NCBI GenBank assembly: GCA_031262405.1
Contig: JAISHS010000019.1
Location: forward strand, 1-48,191
Direction of reading: 5' to 3'
DNA length: 48,191 nt
From: Oscillospiraceae bacterium
Lineage (GTDB): Bacteria; Bacillota; Clostridia; Oscillospirales; Oscillospiraceae
Made by a program: the position numbers and the translations under genes. Below are positions 16,423 through 25,420 of this stretch, piece after piece (the stretch's first letter is position 1; each line of letters begins with the position of its first letter). The notes beneath the pieces are model-generated. The model was given only the letters and a program-made list of their open reading frames with translations. It had not been told where the DNA came from and ran no database searches.

Positions 16423-16451
16423 ATTGTACTATTTCACAAGCCGTTTTACAA
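16423..16451 (-). promoter_or_regulatory. Predicted sigma-A promoter of the kinase operon
   Basis: On the minus strand: TTGTAA (16451-16446), 17-bp spacer, TACAAT (16428-16423), about 30 bases before the kinase ATG. It looks constitutive, as expected for a sensor. Confidence 0.65.
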
Positions 16452-16585
16452 TAGTGTTAAAACAGTTTTTCAATCCATAGAGGCCACCGAAAGAAATTAT
16501 CATTTTTTCAAAAGAAAACAGCAGTCTTTTCCCACCGCCCCCAAATTTTCGAAAATAGGTACAACATCTTAAAAAGAAAGCGAAT

Positions 16586-16613
16586 GTTTTTCCGGATAAC
16601 CCCCTATATAATA
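16586..16613 (+). promoter_or_regulatory. Predicted activator-dependent ara promoter
   Basis: A perfect TATAAT (16608-16613) but no recognisable -35 (TGTTTT at 16586-16591), about 60 bases before the binding-protein gene. Upstream are two short palindromic A/T blocks, TTTTCAAAAGAAAA (about 16506-16519) and ATTTTCGAAAAT (about 16544-16555), that could be binding sites for the YesN-type regulator. Confidence 0.5.
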
Positions 16614-16671
16614 AGTATAGGTCGCAGCTTAATTTGCGCCGGCCTTACTATTTATTAATTTGGAGGAAAAT

Positions 16672-17628
16672 ATGAAAAGAGCTATTAGTTTGTTACTTGC
16701 AATGATGCTTATCTTCGCGCTGGCTGCCTGCGGTGGCGGCGGCAGTAAGCTCATCAAAGTCGGCATCATCAACAACCCGCCTTCCGAGTCCGGCTATCGT
16801 GAAGCCAACGTCAAGGACTTTGAGACAGTCTTCACCGAGGCAAACGGCTATGAGGCCAAGACCGCTTACAGCCTCAACAACGACGAGCAGCTCAACGCCG
16901 CTCAGCAGTTCATCACCGACGGCGTGGACTATCTGCTCATCTCCGCCGCCGCGACCACCGGCTGGGATAGCATCCTTGCCGATGCTAAGGAAGCCGGAAT
17001 CAAGGTCTTCCTGTTCGACCGCAAGATCGACACCGACGAGAGCAACTATGAAGCCGCAGTCGTCTCCGACATGCGCCAGGAAGGCGAGACCGCCGTTGCT
17101 TGGCTGCTTGGTCAGGGTCTCGACGAATACAACGTCATACATATCCAGGGCGCCATGGGCTCCGACGCTCAGATCGGCCGCACCGGCCCGCTCGATGAGC
17201 TGTTTGCCGACGGCACAATGAATAAGGTTGTTCAGCAGACCGCCACTTGGGACGAAGCCGAGGCGAAGTCAATCGTCGAGTCGGTTATCAACTCCGGTGA
17301 GTCCTTCAACGTCATCTATGCCGAGAACGACGGTATGGCAAAGGGCGCCGTTGCCGCTCTTGACGAGGCCGGCATCACCCACGGCGTGGGCGGAGACGTC
17401 ATCATCATGGGCTTCGACTGCAACAAGTGGGCGCTTGAAGAGCTGCTCGCGGGCAACTGGAACTATGACGGCCAGTGCAGCCCCTTCCAGGCCGAAGTTA
17501 TCAGCGGCATGATCAAGACCCTTGAGGACGGCGGCTCTCTCACCGCAAAGACCGTTATCTCCGAGGAGAAGGGCTTTGACGCGACGACCATCACCCAGAC
17601 CGACATCGACACCTACGGGCTTGGTTAA
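16672..17628 (+). CDS. Sugar ABC transporter substrate-binding lipoprotein (YtfQ-like, probably arabinose)
   Basis: 318 residues from the ATG at 16672, behind tttggaggaaaat. Lipoprotein signal peptide with Cys20 in LAAC followed by a Gly-rich tether. Type I periplasmic-binding fold: VGIINNPPSESGYREAN, a FLFDRKID hinge, QGAMGSDAQIGRTG, NVIYAENDGMAKGA and VIIMGFD. First gene of the arabinose operon. It delivers a sugar to the permease pair encoded downstream. The adjacent araA and araD point to L-arabinose; the YtfQ group binds furanose forms, so arabinofuranose is plausible. Two hairpins follow the gene and may set it at a higher level than the membrane components. Confidence 0.9.
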   Translation: MKRAISLLLAMMLIFALAACGGGGSKLIKVGIINNPPSESGYREANVKDFETVFTEANGYEAKTAYSLNNDEQLNAAQQFITDGVDYLLISAAATTGWDSILADAKEAGIKVFLFDRKIDTDESNYEAAVVSDMRQEGETAVAWLLGQGLDEYNVIHIQGAMGSDAQIGRTGPLDELFADGTMNKVVQQTATWDEAEAKSIVESVINSGESFNVIYAENDGMAKGAVAALDEAGITHGVGGDVIIMGFDCNKWALEELLAGNWNYDGQCSPFQAEVISGMIKTLEDGGSLTAKTVISEEKGFDATTITQTDIDTYGLG

Positions 17629-17640
17629 GTATTAGGGCAC

Positions 17641-17674
17641 GCTGCAAGCTGACCCTCTTCGGTCAGTTTGCAGC
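17641..17674 (+). promoter_or_regulatory. Intercistronic hairpin 1 in the ara operon
   Basis: 14-bp stem GCTGCAAGCTGACC with its near-complement (one G-U pair) around a 6-base loop, 12 bases after the binding-protein stop. No T-run follows, so partial termination or 3' mRNA protection is likelier than a full stop. Confidence 0.5.
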
Positions 17675-17699
17675 TGGCACAATAAAAAAATATCAGTCA

Positions 17700-17743
17700 C
17701 GGCGCACGGTGCGGACAAATCAATCTGCTTGCATCGTGCGCCG
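17700..17743 (+). promoter_or_regulatory. Intercistronic hairpin 2 in the ara operon
   Basis: 13-bp stem CGGCGCACGGTGC with GCATCGTGCGCCG (one G-U pair) around an 18-base loop. It sits between hairpin 1 and the ATPase ribosome site (aggag at 17761). Confidence 0.45.
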
Positions 17744-17766
17744 CGATAGATTTGAGGTGAAGGAGT

Positions 17767-19275
17767 ATGGACAAGGACACTGTCTTGCAGATGACAAACA
17801 TATGCAAGGCTTTTCCGGGCGTAAGAGCGCTTCACAACGTGAGCTTCACGCTCAACAAGGGCGAGATTCACGCCCTCATGGGCGAGAACGGCGCCGGAAA
17901 ATCAACGCTCATAAAGGTTCTTACGGGCGTTTATCACAAGGACGCCGGTCAGATAAACGTTGCGGGAATTGACAGGGAAATCAACATAAAATCCCCGCAG
18001 GAATCGCAGAATCTGGGCATAAGCACGGTCTATCAGGAGATCACGCTCTGCCCGAACCTCACGGTTGCGGAAAACATCTTCATCGGGCGCGGCAAGTATA
18101 ATTTCGTGAACTGGCGCTCAATGGAAATTAAAGCCGGAGAAATATTAGATAATCTCAAAATCCCGGCAAGACCCAAGCAGCAGCTGGCAAGCTGCTCTCT
18201 GGCAGTGCAGCAGATGGTTGCCATAGCCCGTGCCGTGGATATGGATTGCAAGGCGCTCATACTGGACGAGCCGACCTCTTCTCTGGACGAGAAGGAGGTT
18301 TCAATGCTCTTCTCCCTTATGCGCGACTTAAAATCCCGAGGCGTGGGCATTGTTTTTGTAACCCACTTCTTAGAGCAGGTCTATGAGGTCTGCGACAAAA
18401 TAACCGTCCTGCGTAACGGCGAGCTTGTCGGCGAATATGCCGTCAAGGATCTGCCCCAGGTAGAGCTTGTCGCAAAGATGATGGGCAAGGAGCTTGGAAC
18501 TCTCTCCGAGCTTCACAAGCGAGAGGTAGCACAGGACGACGCCGAGGCCCCGGTCTATGAGGCCGAGCAGCTCTCCAGTGCAGCGGGCGTGCGCCCCTAT
18601 AACTTTAGAATAAGCCGCGGCGAGGTAAACGGCTTCACGGGGCTCTTAGGCTCCGGCCGCAGCGAGAGCGTGCGGGCTATCTTCGGCGCAGATAAAGTAA
18701 CCGGCGGAAATATAAGACTCAATGGAAAACCAACGCGCATCTCAAAGCCCATTCAAGCTATGAAAAGCGGCATCGGCTATCTCGCTGAGGACCGCAAGGC
18801 GGATGGTATTTTGCCCGATCTGACCGTCAAGGAAAACATAATCATCGCCCTGCAAGTCATGAAGGGCTTCTTCCGTCCCCTCTCCCGCGCCGAGGCTAAT
18901 GCCTTTGCTGATGAATACATAAAGCTTCTGGACATCAAAACCGCCTCCATGGACACCCCCATCAAATCTCTCTCCGGCGGCAACCAGCAAAAGGTAATTC
19001 TCGCGCGCTGGCTGCTCACCCACCCGCAGTATCTGATTCTGGACGAACCCACGCGCGGAATTGACGTCGGCACCAAGGTTGAAATCCAAAAGCTGGTCTT
19101 CAAGCTCTCTGAGGACGGCGTCGCCGTCACCTTCATCTCCTCCGAGATTGAAGAGATGCTGCGCCTGTGCTCGCGCCTAATCGTCATGCGCGACAGGCAG
19201 ATTGTCGGGCAGCTTTCCGGCGACGAGATAACCCAGGACAGCGTAATGAAAACAATTGCGGGAGGTGGAGCTTGA
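17767..19275 (+). CDS. Sugar ABC transporter ATPase, tandem-domain (RbsA/YtfR-like)
   Basis: 502 residues with two fused nucleotide-binding domains. Domain 1 has a normal Walker A (GENGAGKST, about residue 38) and a Walker B (ALILDEPTSSLD). Domain 2 has a degenerate P-loop (LLGSGRSES), an intact signature (LSGGNQQK) and a Walker B (YLILDEPTRGID). This asymmetric pattern is normal for the monosaccharide CUT2 transporter family. It energises uptake by the two permeases encoded next. It ends just before the next gene's ATG, and its last codons contain that gene's ggaggtgg ribosome site. Confidence 0.94.
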   Translation: MDKDTVLQMTNICKAFPGVRALHNVSFTLNKGEIHALMGENGAGKSTLIKVLTGVYHKDAGQINVAGIDREINIKSPQESQNLGISTVYQEITLCPNLTVAENIFIGRGKYNFVNWRSMEIKAGEILDNLKIPARPKQQLASCSLAVQQMVAIARAVDMDCKALILDEPTSSLDEKEVSMLFSLMRDLKSRGVGIVFVTHFLEQVYEVCDKITVLRNGELVGEYAVKDLPQVELVAKMMGKELGTLSELHKREVAQDDAEAPVYEAEQLSSAAGVRPYNFRISRGEVNGFTGLLGSGRSESVRAIFGADKVTGGNIRLNGKPTRISKPIQAMKSGIGYLAEDRKADGILPDLTVKENIIIALQVMKGFFRPLSRAEANAFADEYIKLLDIKTASMDTPIKSLSGGNQQKVILARWLLTHPQYLILDEPTRGIDVGTKVEIQKLVFKLSEDGVAVTFISSEIEEMLRLCSRLIVMRDRQIVGQLSGDEITQDSVMKTIAGGGA

Positions 19276-19276
19276 T

Positions 19277-20377
19277 ATGAAAAAGAAAGCTAGCTCTGTT
19301 GAGACCGGCGAGCTTCAAATAAAAAACAAGGGCGACTATTCCCAGCTTCTCATTCCGCTCATCTCCCTGCTCGTTCTGATTATCTTCAACGTAATCCGCG
19401 ACGTCGGTTTCTTCAATATCTCTATCATATCAAACAATCAGGGATACAAGGTGCTCTCGGGCAACATCATCAGCATCTTAAACGGCGCGTCTGAGCTTGC
19501 GATTCTGGCGATGGGCATGACCCTGGTCACGGCGGCCTGCGGCGGACAGGACATAAGCGTCGGCGCGGCGGCGGCAATCGCCGGAAGCGTCTTCGTAAAA
19601 ATCCTGCGCGGCGGCGGCGCGATAACCCCCGGACTCGTTATAGTCGCGTTTCTGGCCTGCTGCGCCGTGGCGGTCGTCTTCGGCGCCTTCAACGGCACTC
19701 TGGTCGCGGTGTTCAATATCCAGCCCATGATCGCAACGCTTATTCTCTTCACCGCCGGGCGCTCCATTGCCTACTGGATAAACGGCGGGGCTACCCCCAC
19801 GGTTACCAGCCCCATTATCAACGCCTTGGGCGGCTTTATCCCGGGCGTTCCGGTTCCAACGCCAATCTTTATCGTCGCCATATGCGGCATAATCTTCGCA
19901 CTCCTGTTTAAATTCACAAACCTCGGCCTCTACACTCAGGCCGTCGGCATCAACCACCGCGCCGCGCGCCTCAACGGCATCAACACCACCTGGGTAAAAC
20001 TGCTCAGCTTCATGATTCTCGGAATCTGCTGCGCGGTCTCCGGCGTTATTGCCGTAGGCAGGCTGGGGCTTATAAACCACGAAACCCTGCTTCTGGAAAT
20101 CGAGATGGACGCGATTCTGGCGGTGGCAATCGGCGGAAACGCCCTCGGCGGCGGAAAATTCAAGATGGCAGGCTCCGTCCTCGGCGCTTACGCGATTCAA
20201 ACCCTCACGACAACGCTCTACGCCATGAAGGTGCCCTCCACCTCAATCAAGGCATATAAGGCCGTCGTAATTATCCTTATAGTTCTGCTCGGTTCTCCCG
20301 TATTCAAAGAAGCCGCAAATAAAATAAAATTGCGCTTTACAGGCGGCAAAGAACCTGTTACAGTGGAGGGTAAGTAG
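19277..20377 (+). CDS. Sugar ABC transporter permease 1 (YtfT/RbsC-like)
   Basis: 366 residues from the ATG at 19277, which is preceded by ggaggtgg; a longer in-frame start at 19256 lies within the ATPase gene. About ten hydrophobic segments, with the CUT2-family motif AILAMGMTLVTAACGGQDISVGAAAA and the EAA-like region VGINHRAARLNGINT. It forms the heterodimeric channel with the permease encoded 2 bases downstream. Confidence 0.92.
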   Translation: MKKKASSVETGELQIKNKGDYSQLLIPLISLLVLIIFNVIRDVGFFNISIISNNQGYKVLSGNIISILNGASELAILAMGMTLVTAACGGQDISVGAAAAIAGSVFVKILRGGGAITPGLVIVAFLACCAVAVVFGAFNGTLVAVFNIQPMIATLILFTAGRSIAYWINGGATPTVTSPIINALGGFIPGVPVPTPIFIVAICGIIFALLFKFTNLGLYTQAVGINHRAARLNGINTTWVKLLSFMILGICCAVSGVIAVGRLGLINHETLLLEIEMDAILAVAIGGNALGGGKFKMAGSVLGAYAIQTLTTTLYAMKVPSTSIKAYKAVVIILIVLLGSPVFKEAANKIKLRFTGGKEPVTVEGK

Positions 20378-20379
20378 TT

Positions 20380-21441
20380 ATGGGAATATTGAAAAAAACT
20401 GACGGCAGGCTTTCTTCCCGCCGCGAACCGATTACAGACACAAGGCTTCTGCTCACCGTAACCATCTACATTTTCTTCGCGATGTATATCATGTCAATAT
20501 TTGTCTGGGGCGGCGGCTTCCGCAGACCTCAGCAGCTCTTTGATATGCTCAACAACAACGCCTCCTTGATAGTTGTCGCCTGCGGACTTACAATAGTCAT
20601 GATAACCGGCGGCATCGATATCTCCGTCGGCGGCATAACCGCTCTCGTGGCAATGACCTGCGCGGTTCATTTAGATAACGGCGGCACTGTCTGGAGCGCC
20701 TTGGCAATATCGCTCGGCATAGGACTTGCCTTCGGACTTGTCCATGCCACGCTCATCGCCTACATGGAGATTCAGCCCTTTATTGTCACGCTGGCGGGAA
20801 TGTTCTTCGCCCGAGGCATGACAACCGTCGTGAGCGTCAACCCGCACACGGTGGAAAACGCTCAATTTCTCGCACTCAAAGAATCTGCAATACAAATACC
20901 CTTTCTGGGGCACACGGCTAACAACGGCAACCTCATCCCCGCAAAGATTGAATACGGCGTAATAATCGCGCTCATTGTAGTCGCCGTGGTGTTCATCCTG
21001 CTGCGCTGGGCGCGGCTGGGGCGAAATTTCTATGCCGTCGGCGGCAATAACCAAAGCGCCCTGATGCTGGGCATCAACGTCAAGCGCACAAAATTCTTCG
21101 GCTACCTTATCAGCGGTCTGCTCTCCGGAATCGGTGGCTTCGTCTTCCTGATGCACACGGGCGCGGGCAACGCCGCGAACGCCACGGGTGCTGAAATGAA
21201 CGCGATTGCCTGCGCGATAATCGGCGGCACCCTGCTCACCGGCGGCGTCGGAAGCGTCATAGGAACCTTCTTCGGAGTTCTGACGCTCACGACAATAAAA
21301 TCAATAGTCATAGCGTCCGGCCTAAACGAGCCTTGGTGGCAGAGTATAACAACGGGCGCAATGCTGTGTTTCTTCATTCTCCTCCAGAGTGTAATCCTCT
21401 CCGGCCGCGGTCAGAAAGGCTCTACCGAGCAGATTGAATGA
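20380..21441 (+). CDS. Sugar ABC transporter permease 2 (YjfF-like)
   Basis: 353 residues, about ten membrane segments. It has the family motif LIVVACGLTIVMITGGIDISVGG and the cytoplasmic loop VGGNNQSALMLGINVKRTKF. The ytfT-yjfF type pair is the arrangement of E. coli YtfQRT-YjfF, a furanose transporter, which supports furanose uptake here. An aguggaggg-like ribosome site overlaps the end of permease 1. A 40-base gap leads to the kinase gene. Confidence 0.92.
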   Translation: MGILKKTDGRLSSRREPITDTRLLLTVTIYIFFAMYIMSIFVWGGGFRRPQQLFDMLNNNASLIVVACGLTIVMITGGIDISVGGITALVAMTCAVHLDNGGTVWSALAISLGIGLAFGLVHATLIAYMEIQPFIVTLAGMFFARGMTTVVSVNPHTVENAQFLALKESAIQIPFLGHTANNGNLIPAKIEYGVIIALIVVAVVFILLRWARLGRNFYAVGGNNQSALMLGINVKRTKFFGYLISGLLSGIGGFVFLMHTGAGNAANATGAEMNAIACAIIGGTLLTGGVGSVIGTFFGVLTLTTIKSIVIASGLNEPWWQSITTGAMLCFFILLQSVILSGRGQKGSTEQIE

Positions 21442-21481
21442 GTTATTATTATTTTTCGTAGAAATGTAAAGGGGTGCAAGT

Positions 21482-23080
21482 ATGGCAAATCAAGCGGAAG
21501 GAAAGCTCATAGCCGAGGGAGCCACTTATCTGGGAATTGAAATGGGCTCAACGCGCATAAAGGCAGTGCTCACAGACGGTTCCGGAAATGTTCTGGCTTC
21601 CGGCGGCTGCGATTGGGAAAACAAATTTGAAAACGGTTTCTGGACCTATAGTCTGGATGGTATTTGGGAAGGACTGCGCGAATGCTACAGGCAGCTTGCG
21701 CAGGATGTAACTGACCGCTACGGTGTCAAGCTCGAGACTCTGGGCGCTATCGGCGTCTCCGGCATGATGCATGGCTATATGCCTTTCGACAAATACGACA
21801 AACTCTTAGTGCCCTTCCGCACCTGGCGCAACACAACCACCGCCGAGGCTGCCGAGAAGCTGACAAATCTCTTCGCCTTCAATGTCCCTCAGCGCTGGAG
21901 CGTCGCCCATCTCTATCAGGCAATTCTAAACGGCGAGCCTCACGTCGGCGAAATCGAATATCTCATGACCATTGCCAGCTACATTCATTACCGCCTCACC
22001 GGCGAGCGCGTCGCCGGAATCGGCGAGGCCTCCGGTATGTTCCCCATTGACAGCGACACGAGGCGCTATGACGCCGTTATGCTGCGCAAATTCGACAAGC
22101 TCGTGGCGGGCTCGGAGCTGAAGCGCCCTCTGGCGTCGCTCCTTCCGAATGTGCTTCCGGCGGGCTCTTACGCCGGCAGCCTGACGGCTCAGGGCGCGAT
22201 GCTGCTCGACCCGACCGGCACGCTCAGACCCGGAATGCTCCTCTGTCCGCCGGAGGGCGACGCCGGAACGGGAATGGTCGCAACAAACTCCATAGCCGCG
22301 CGCACCGGAAATGTCTCCGCCGGCACCTCAATCTTCCTCATGGCGGTGCTCGAGAAACCGCTGCGCGGTCTGCACATGGAAGTCGACATAGTCACGACTC
22401 CCACCGGAAGGCCTGTGGCAATGGTGCACTGCAACACCTGCACCTCAGAGATTGACGCTTGGATAAAGCTCTTCGGCGAGGTTATCAGCGCCGCCGGCGT
22501 CAAGCTTTCAAAGTCCGAGCTCTACAGTCTCATGTATCATCTGGCTATGGATTCCGACCCCGATTGCGGCGGTCTGCTCGCCTATAACTATCACGCCGGA
22601 GAGCCTATAACGGGCTTCGAGGCCGGCGTTCCCCTCTTCGTGCGCCGCCCGGACGCTATGTTTAACCTCAAAAACTTTATCCACGCCCAGCTCAACTCCG
22701 TCGTCGCAACGCTGCGGTTTGGCATGGACATTCTCAAGGCTGAGGGCGTCGTTCTCGACAACCTCATGGGACACGGCGGCTTCTTCAAGGTAGCCTCCGT
22801 GGGTCAGCGTATCATGTCCGCCGCGCTCGAAATACCCGTTTCCGTCATGAGCACCGCCGGCGAAGGCGGTCCTTGGGGCATGGCGCTGCTTGCGGCCTAT
22901 CGGAAAAACAAGGCAAAGGGCGAGAGCCTCGATGAATACCTCGATAAGGAAATCTTCTGTTCCTCCCCGAGCCAGACAATAATGGCGGAACGCGACGCCA
23001 TAGACGGCTTTGAGGTTTTCCTTGACAAGTACAAAAAAGGCCTGCCCATCCTCCGCAAGGCGGTAGACACTCTAACTTAG
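21482..23080 (+). CDS. FGGY-family sugar kinase, probable L-ribulokinase
   Basis: 532 residues, two-domain FGGY fold. N-terminal phosphate-1-like motif YLGIEMGSTRIKAVL, VSGMMHGYMPFD near the substrate site, GEASGMFPID, and the ATP-side GDAGTGMV and GEGGPWGMALLAAY segments. It is not the canonical AraB sequence; the ribulokinase role is inferred from its place directly before araA and araD and the absence of another kinase in the operon. It would phosphorylate L-ribulose to L-ribulose 5-phosphate. Ribosome site aaagggg, 10 bases before the ATG. Confidence 0.85.
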   Translation: MANQAEGKLIAEGATYLGIEMGSTRIKAVLTDGSGNVLASGGCDWENKFENGFWTYSLDGIWEGLRECYRQLAQDVTDRYGVKLETLGAIGVSGMMHGYMPFDKYDKLLVPFRTWRNTTTAEAAEKLTNLFAFNVPQRWSVAHLYQAILNGEPHVGEIEYLMTIASYIHYRLTGERVAGIGEASGMFPIDSDTRRYDAVMLRKFDKLVAGSELKRPLASLLPNVLPAGSYAGSLTAQGAMLLDPTGTLRPGMLLCPPEGDAGTGMVATNSIAARTGNVSAGTSIFLMAVLEKPLRGLHMEVDIVTTPTGRPVAMVHCNTCTSEIDAWIKLFGEVISAAGVKLSKSELYSLMYHLAMDSDPDCGGLLAYNYHAGEPITGFEAGVPLFVRRPDAMFNLKNFIHAQLNSVVATLRFGMDILKAEGVVLDNLMGHGGFFKVASVGQRIMSAALEIPVSVMSTAGEGGPWGMALLAAYRKNKAKGESLDEYLDKEIFCSSPSQTIMAERDAIDGFEVFLDKYKKGLPILRKAVDTLT

Positions 23081-23092
23081 TATTAAAATTTA

Positions 23093-23112
23093 TTTTGCCC
23101 TGCGGGGCAAAA
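23093..23112 (+). promoter_or_regulatory. Small hairpin before araA
   Basis: TTTTGCCC-TGCG-GGGCAAAA stem-loop in the 50-base gap between the kinase gene and araA, ending 6 bases before the araA ribosome site (gaggtg). Confidence 0.35.
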
Positions 23113-23130
23113 CTCTACGAGGTGTTTAAA

Positions 23131-24597
23131 ATGCTAAAAGATTATGAATTTTGGTTCGTAACAGGAAGTCAGTTCCTCTATGGCGACGAGGCGCTGCGTC
23201 AGGTCGCCGCCGACTGCGAAATAATCGTCGACGCACTCAACAAAAGCGGCTCCCTCCCCTGCAAGCTCGTCAACAAGACCACCGTCGTTACCAACAAAAG
23301 CGCGGTGGACATAGTCCGCGAGGCAAATTACGACAGCTCTTGCGCGGGCATCATCACCTTCTGCCACACCTTTTCCCCGTCCAAGATGTGGATCAACGCC
23401 CTCGGCGCCCTTCAAAAGCCGTGGCTTCACTTCCACACCCAGTTTAACGAGCTGATCCCGAACGAAGAGATCGACATGGACTACATGAACCTGCACCAGT
23501 CCGCGCACGGCGACCGTGAGCACGGCTTCATCGGCGCGAGAATGCGCCTGCCGCGCAAGGTCGTGGTGGGCTATTGGAAAGACGCTTGCGTCCAGAACAA
23601 AATCGGCCGCTGGATGCGAGCTGCCGTCGGCGCGGCGGTCTCAAAGGACCTCAAGGTCATGCGCTTCGGCGACAATATGCGCGAAGTCGCCGTCACCGAG
23701 GGCGACAAGGTCGAGACCCAGATTAAGCTCGGCTGGCAGGTGAACACCTGGGCAGTCGGCGACTTGGTCGCCGTGATGGACGCCGTAACCGAGGCCGAAA
23801 TCGACGCCAAAATGGCGGAATACAAGGAAAAATACGATTTCGCGACCGACGATATCGCCACTGTGCGCTATCAGGCAAAAGAAGAAATCGCGATGAAGAA
23901 AATGCTCGACTCCGAGGGCTGCAAGGCGTTTTCAAACAACTTCCAGAACCTCTGGGGCATGGAGCAGCTGCCCGGACTTGCCACTCAGAACCTTCTTGCC
24001 TCCGGCTACGGCTACGGCGGCGAGGGCGACTGGAAGGTCGCCGCGATGACCGCTATTATGAAGGCAATGGGCGAGGGCCTCGGCGGCGGCAGCGCCTTCA
24101 TGGAGGACTACACCTATGACCTCAAAAACGGTATCTCTCTCGGCGCACATATGCTTGAGGTCTGCCCCACCCTCGGCTCGGGCAAAGCGAAAATTGAAGT
24201 TCACGCTCTGGGAATCGGCGACCGCAAGCCCCCCGCGCGCTTAGTCTTCGAGGGTAAGGCCGGAAAGGCAATCGTCGCCAGCCTCATAGACATGGGCGGC
24301 AGACTGCGCCTGCTCGTTCAGGACATCACCTGCGTTAAGCCCACTCAGACGATGCCGAACCTGCCCGTGGCGCGCGTCATGTGGAAGCCGGAGCCGGACC
24401 TCGCCGTCGGCGCGGAGTGCTGGATTCTCGCGGGCGGCGCACACCACACGGTGCTCAGCTACGACTGCGACGCTGAAATGCTGCGCGACTGGGCGCGGAT
24501 GATGGACATTGAATTCGTCCATATTAATAAGGACACCTGCCCCACAAAACTTGAAGAGGAGCTGTTTCTCGCGGACCTCGCGTGGAAACTGAAATAG
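23131..24597 (+). CDS. araA: L-arabinose isomerase
   Basis: 488 residues from the ATG at 23131 (MLKDYEFWFVTGSQ), which has gaggtg upstream; an earlier in-frame TTG lies inside a hairpin and is rejected. Family motifs are intact: FVTGSQFLYG, HTQFNELIP, GYGYGGEGDWKVAA (catalytic Glu), FMEDYTYDL (second Glu), LGAHMLEVCP and GGAHHTVLSYD (manganese-binding His). It interconverts L-arabinose and L-ribulose in the cytosol. Third from last in a contiguous uptake and catabolism operon, this gene identifies the pathway. Confidence 0.97.
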   Translation: MLKDYEFWFVTGSQFLYGDEALRQVAADCEIIVDALNKSGSLPCKLVNKTTVVTNKSAVDIVREANYDSSCAGIITFCHTFSPSKMWINALGALQKPWLHFHTQFNELIPNEEIDMDYMNLHQSAHGDREHGFIGARMRLPRKVVVGYWKDACVQNKIGRWMRAAVGAAVSKDLKVMRFGDNMREVAVTEGDKVETQIKLGWQVNTWAVGDLVAVMDAVTEAEIDAKMAEYKEKYDFATDDIATVRYQAKEEIAMKKMLDSEGCKAFSNNFQNLWGMEQLPGLATQNLLASGYGYGGEGDWKVAAMTAIMKAMGEGLGGGSAFMEDYTYDLKNGISLGAHMLEVCPTLGSGKAKIEVHALGIGDRKPPARLVFEGKAGKAIVASLIDMGGRLRLLVQDITCVKPTQTMPNLPVARVMWKPEPDLAVGAECWILAGGAHHTVLSYDCDAEMLRDWARMMDIEFVHINKDTCPTKLEEELFLADLAWKLK

Positions 24598-24606
24598 AAA
24601 AAGCCC

Positions 24607-25299
24607 ATGCTGGAAGAACTAAAAGAACAGGTACTGCGCGCAAATCTCCTTTTGCCTGAACACCGTTTAATTACCTTCACTTGGGGCAATGTCAGCGGAA
24701 TCGACCGCGAGAGCGGACTCATGGTAATCAAGCCCTCCGGCGTCGAATACGACGGCATGGTCTCCGACGATATGGTCGTCGTCAGCCTCGAGACCGGCGA
24801 AGTCGTCGAGGGACGCTACAAGCCCTCCTCCGACACGGACACCCACCTCGAGCTCTACCGCGCCTTCCCGAACATCGGCGGCATAGTCCACACCCACAGC
24901 CGCTGGGCAACGGTTTTTGCGCAGGAAAAAAGCGGCATACCCCCCCTCGGCACCACCCACGCAGACTATTTCTACGGCGAAATCCCCTGCACCCGCCTCA
25001 TGACTGCTGAGGAAATCTCCGGCAGCTATGAGCTGGAAACGGGAAAGGTCATTGTCGAGACCTTCCGCGATAAGGACCCCGACGCTATACCCGCCGTCTT
25101 AGTTGCCAGCCACGGCCCCTTCGTCTGGGGAAAGAACCCCTTAGAGGCGGTGCACAACGCCGTTGTAGTTGAGGAAGTCGCCTTCATGGCGTGGCACGCT
25201 CTCATTTTTAACCCCGAGCTCCCCCCTATGCAGCAGGAGCTTCTCGACAAGCACTACCTCCGCAAGCACGGCAAAAACGCCTACTACGGGCAGGGATAA
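24607..25299 (+). CDS. araD: L-ribulose-5-phosphate 4-epimerase
   Basis: 230 residues, class II aldolase/epimerase fold. It has [20 protein letters not shown] and the zinc histidines in [13 protein letters not shown], with [19 protein letters not shown] further on. It converts L-ribulose 5-phosphate to D-xylulose 5-phosphate, feeding the pentose phosphate pathway. Last gene of the ara operon; a strong hairpin terminator follows. Confidence 0.96.
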   Translation: MLEELKEQVLRANLLLPEHRLITFTWGNVSGIDRESGLMVIKPSGVEYDGMVSDDMVVVSLETGEVVEGRYKPSSDTDTHLELYRAFPNIGGIVHTHSRWATVFAQEKSGIPPLGTTHADYFYGEIPCTRLMTAEEISGSYELETGKVIVETFRDKDPDAIPAVLVASHGPFVWGKNPLEAVHNAVVVEEVAFMAWHALIFNPELPPMQQELLDKHYLRKHGKNAYYGQG

Positions 25300-25315
25300 T
25301 TACTTTAAATCACAA

Positions 25316-25358
25316 ACAAGCGAGAGTCGAACCCATCGCGGGTTCGACTCTCGCTTGT
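25316..25358. terminator. Terminator after araD with tRNA T-arm-like arms
   Basis: Perfect 19-bp stem (25316-25334 with 25340-25358) and a 5-base loop, between convergent araD and the chemoreceptor gene. The right arm reads GCGGG-TTCGACT-CTCGC, which fits a tRNA T-stem and loop. No D-arm, anticodon arm or acceptor partner is present, so it is not a tRNA. Confidence 0.8.
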
Positions 25359-25420
25359 CTATCAATAGTTGGGGCAGACCACATTGCGCCAGCGGCAAAG
25401 CCTTCCCCATAAACGCCACT

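Noticed and set aside
25316-25358. tRNA gene suggested by GGTTCGACTC
   Set aside because: Only a T-arm-like arm of a palindrome; no D-arm, anticodon arm or acceptor stem is present.
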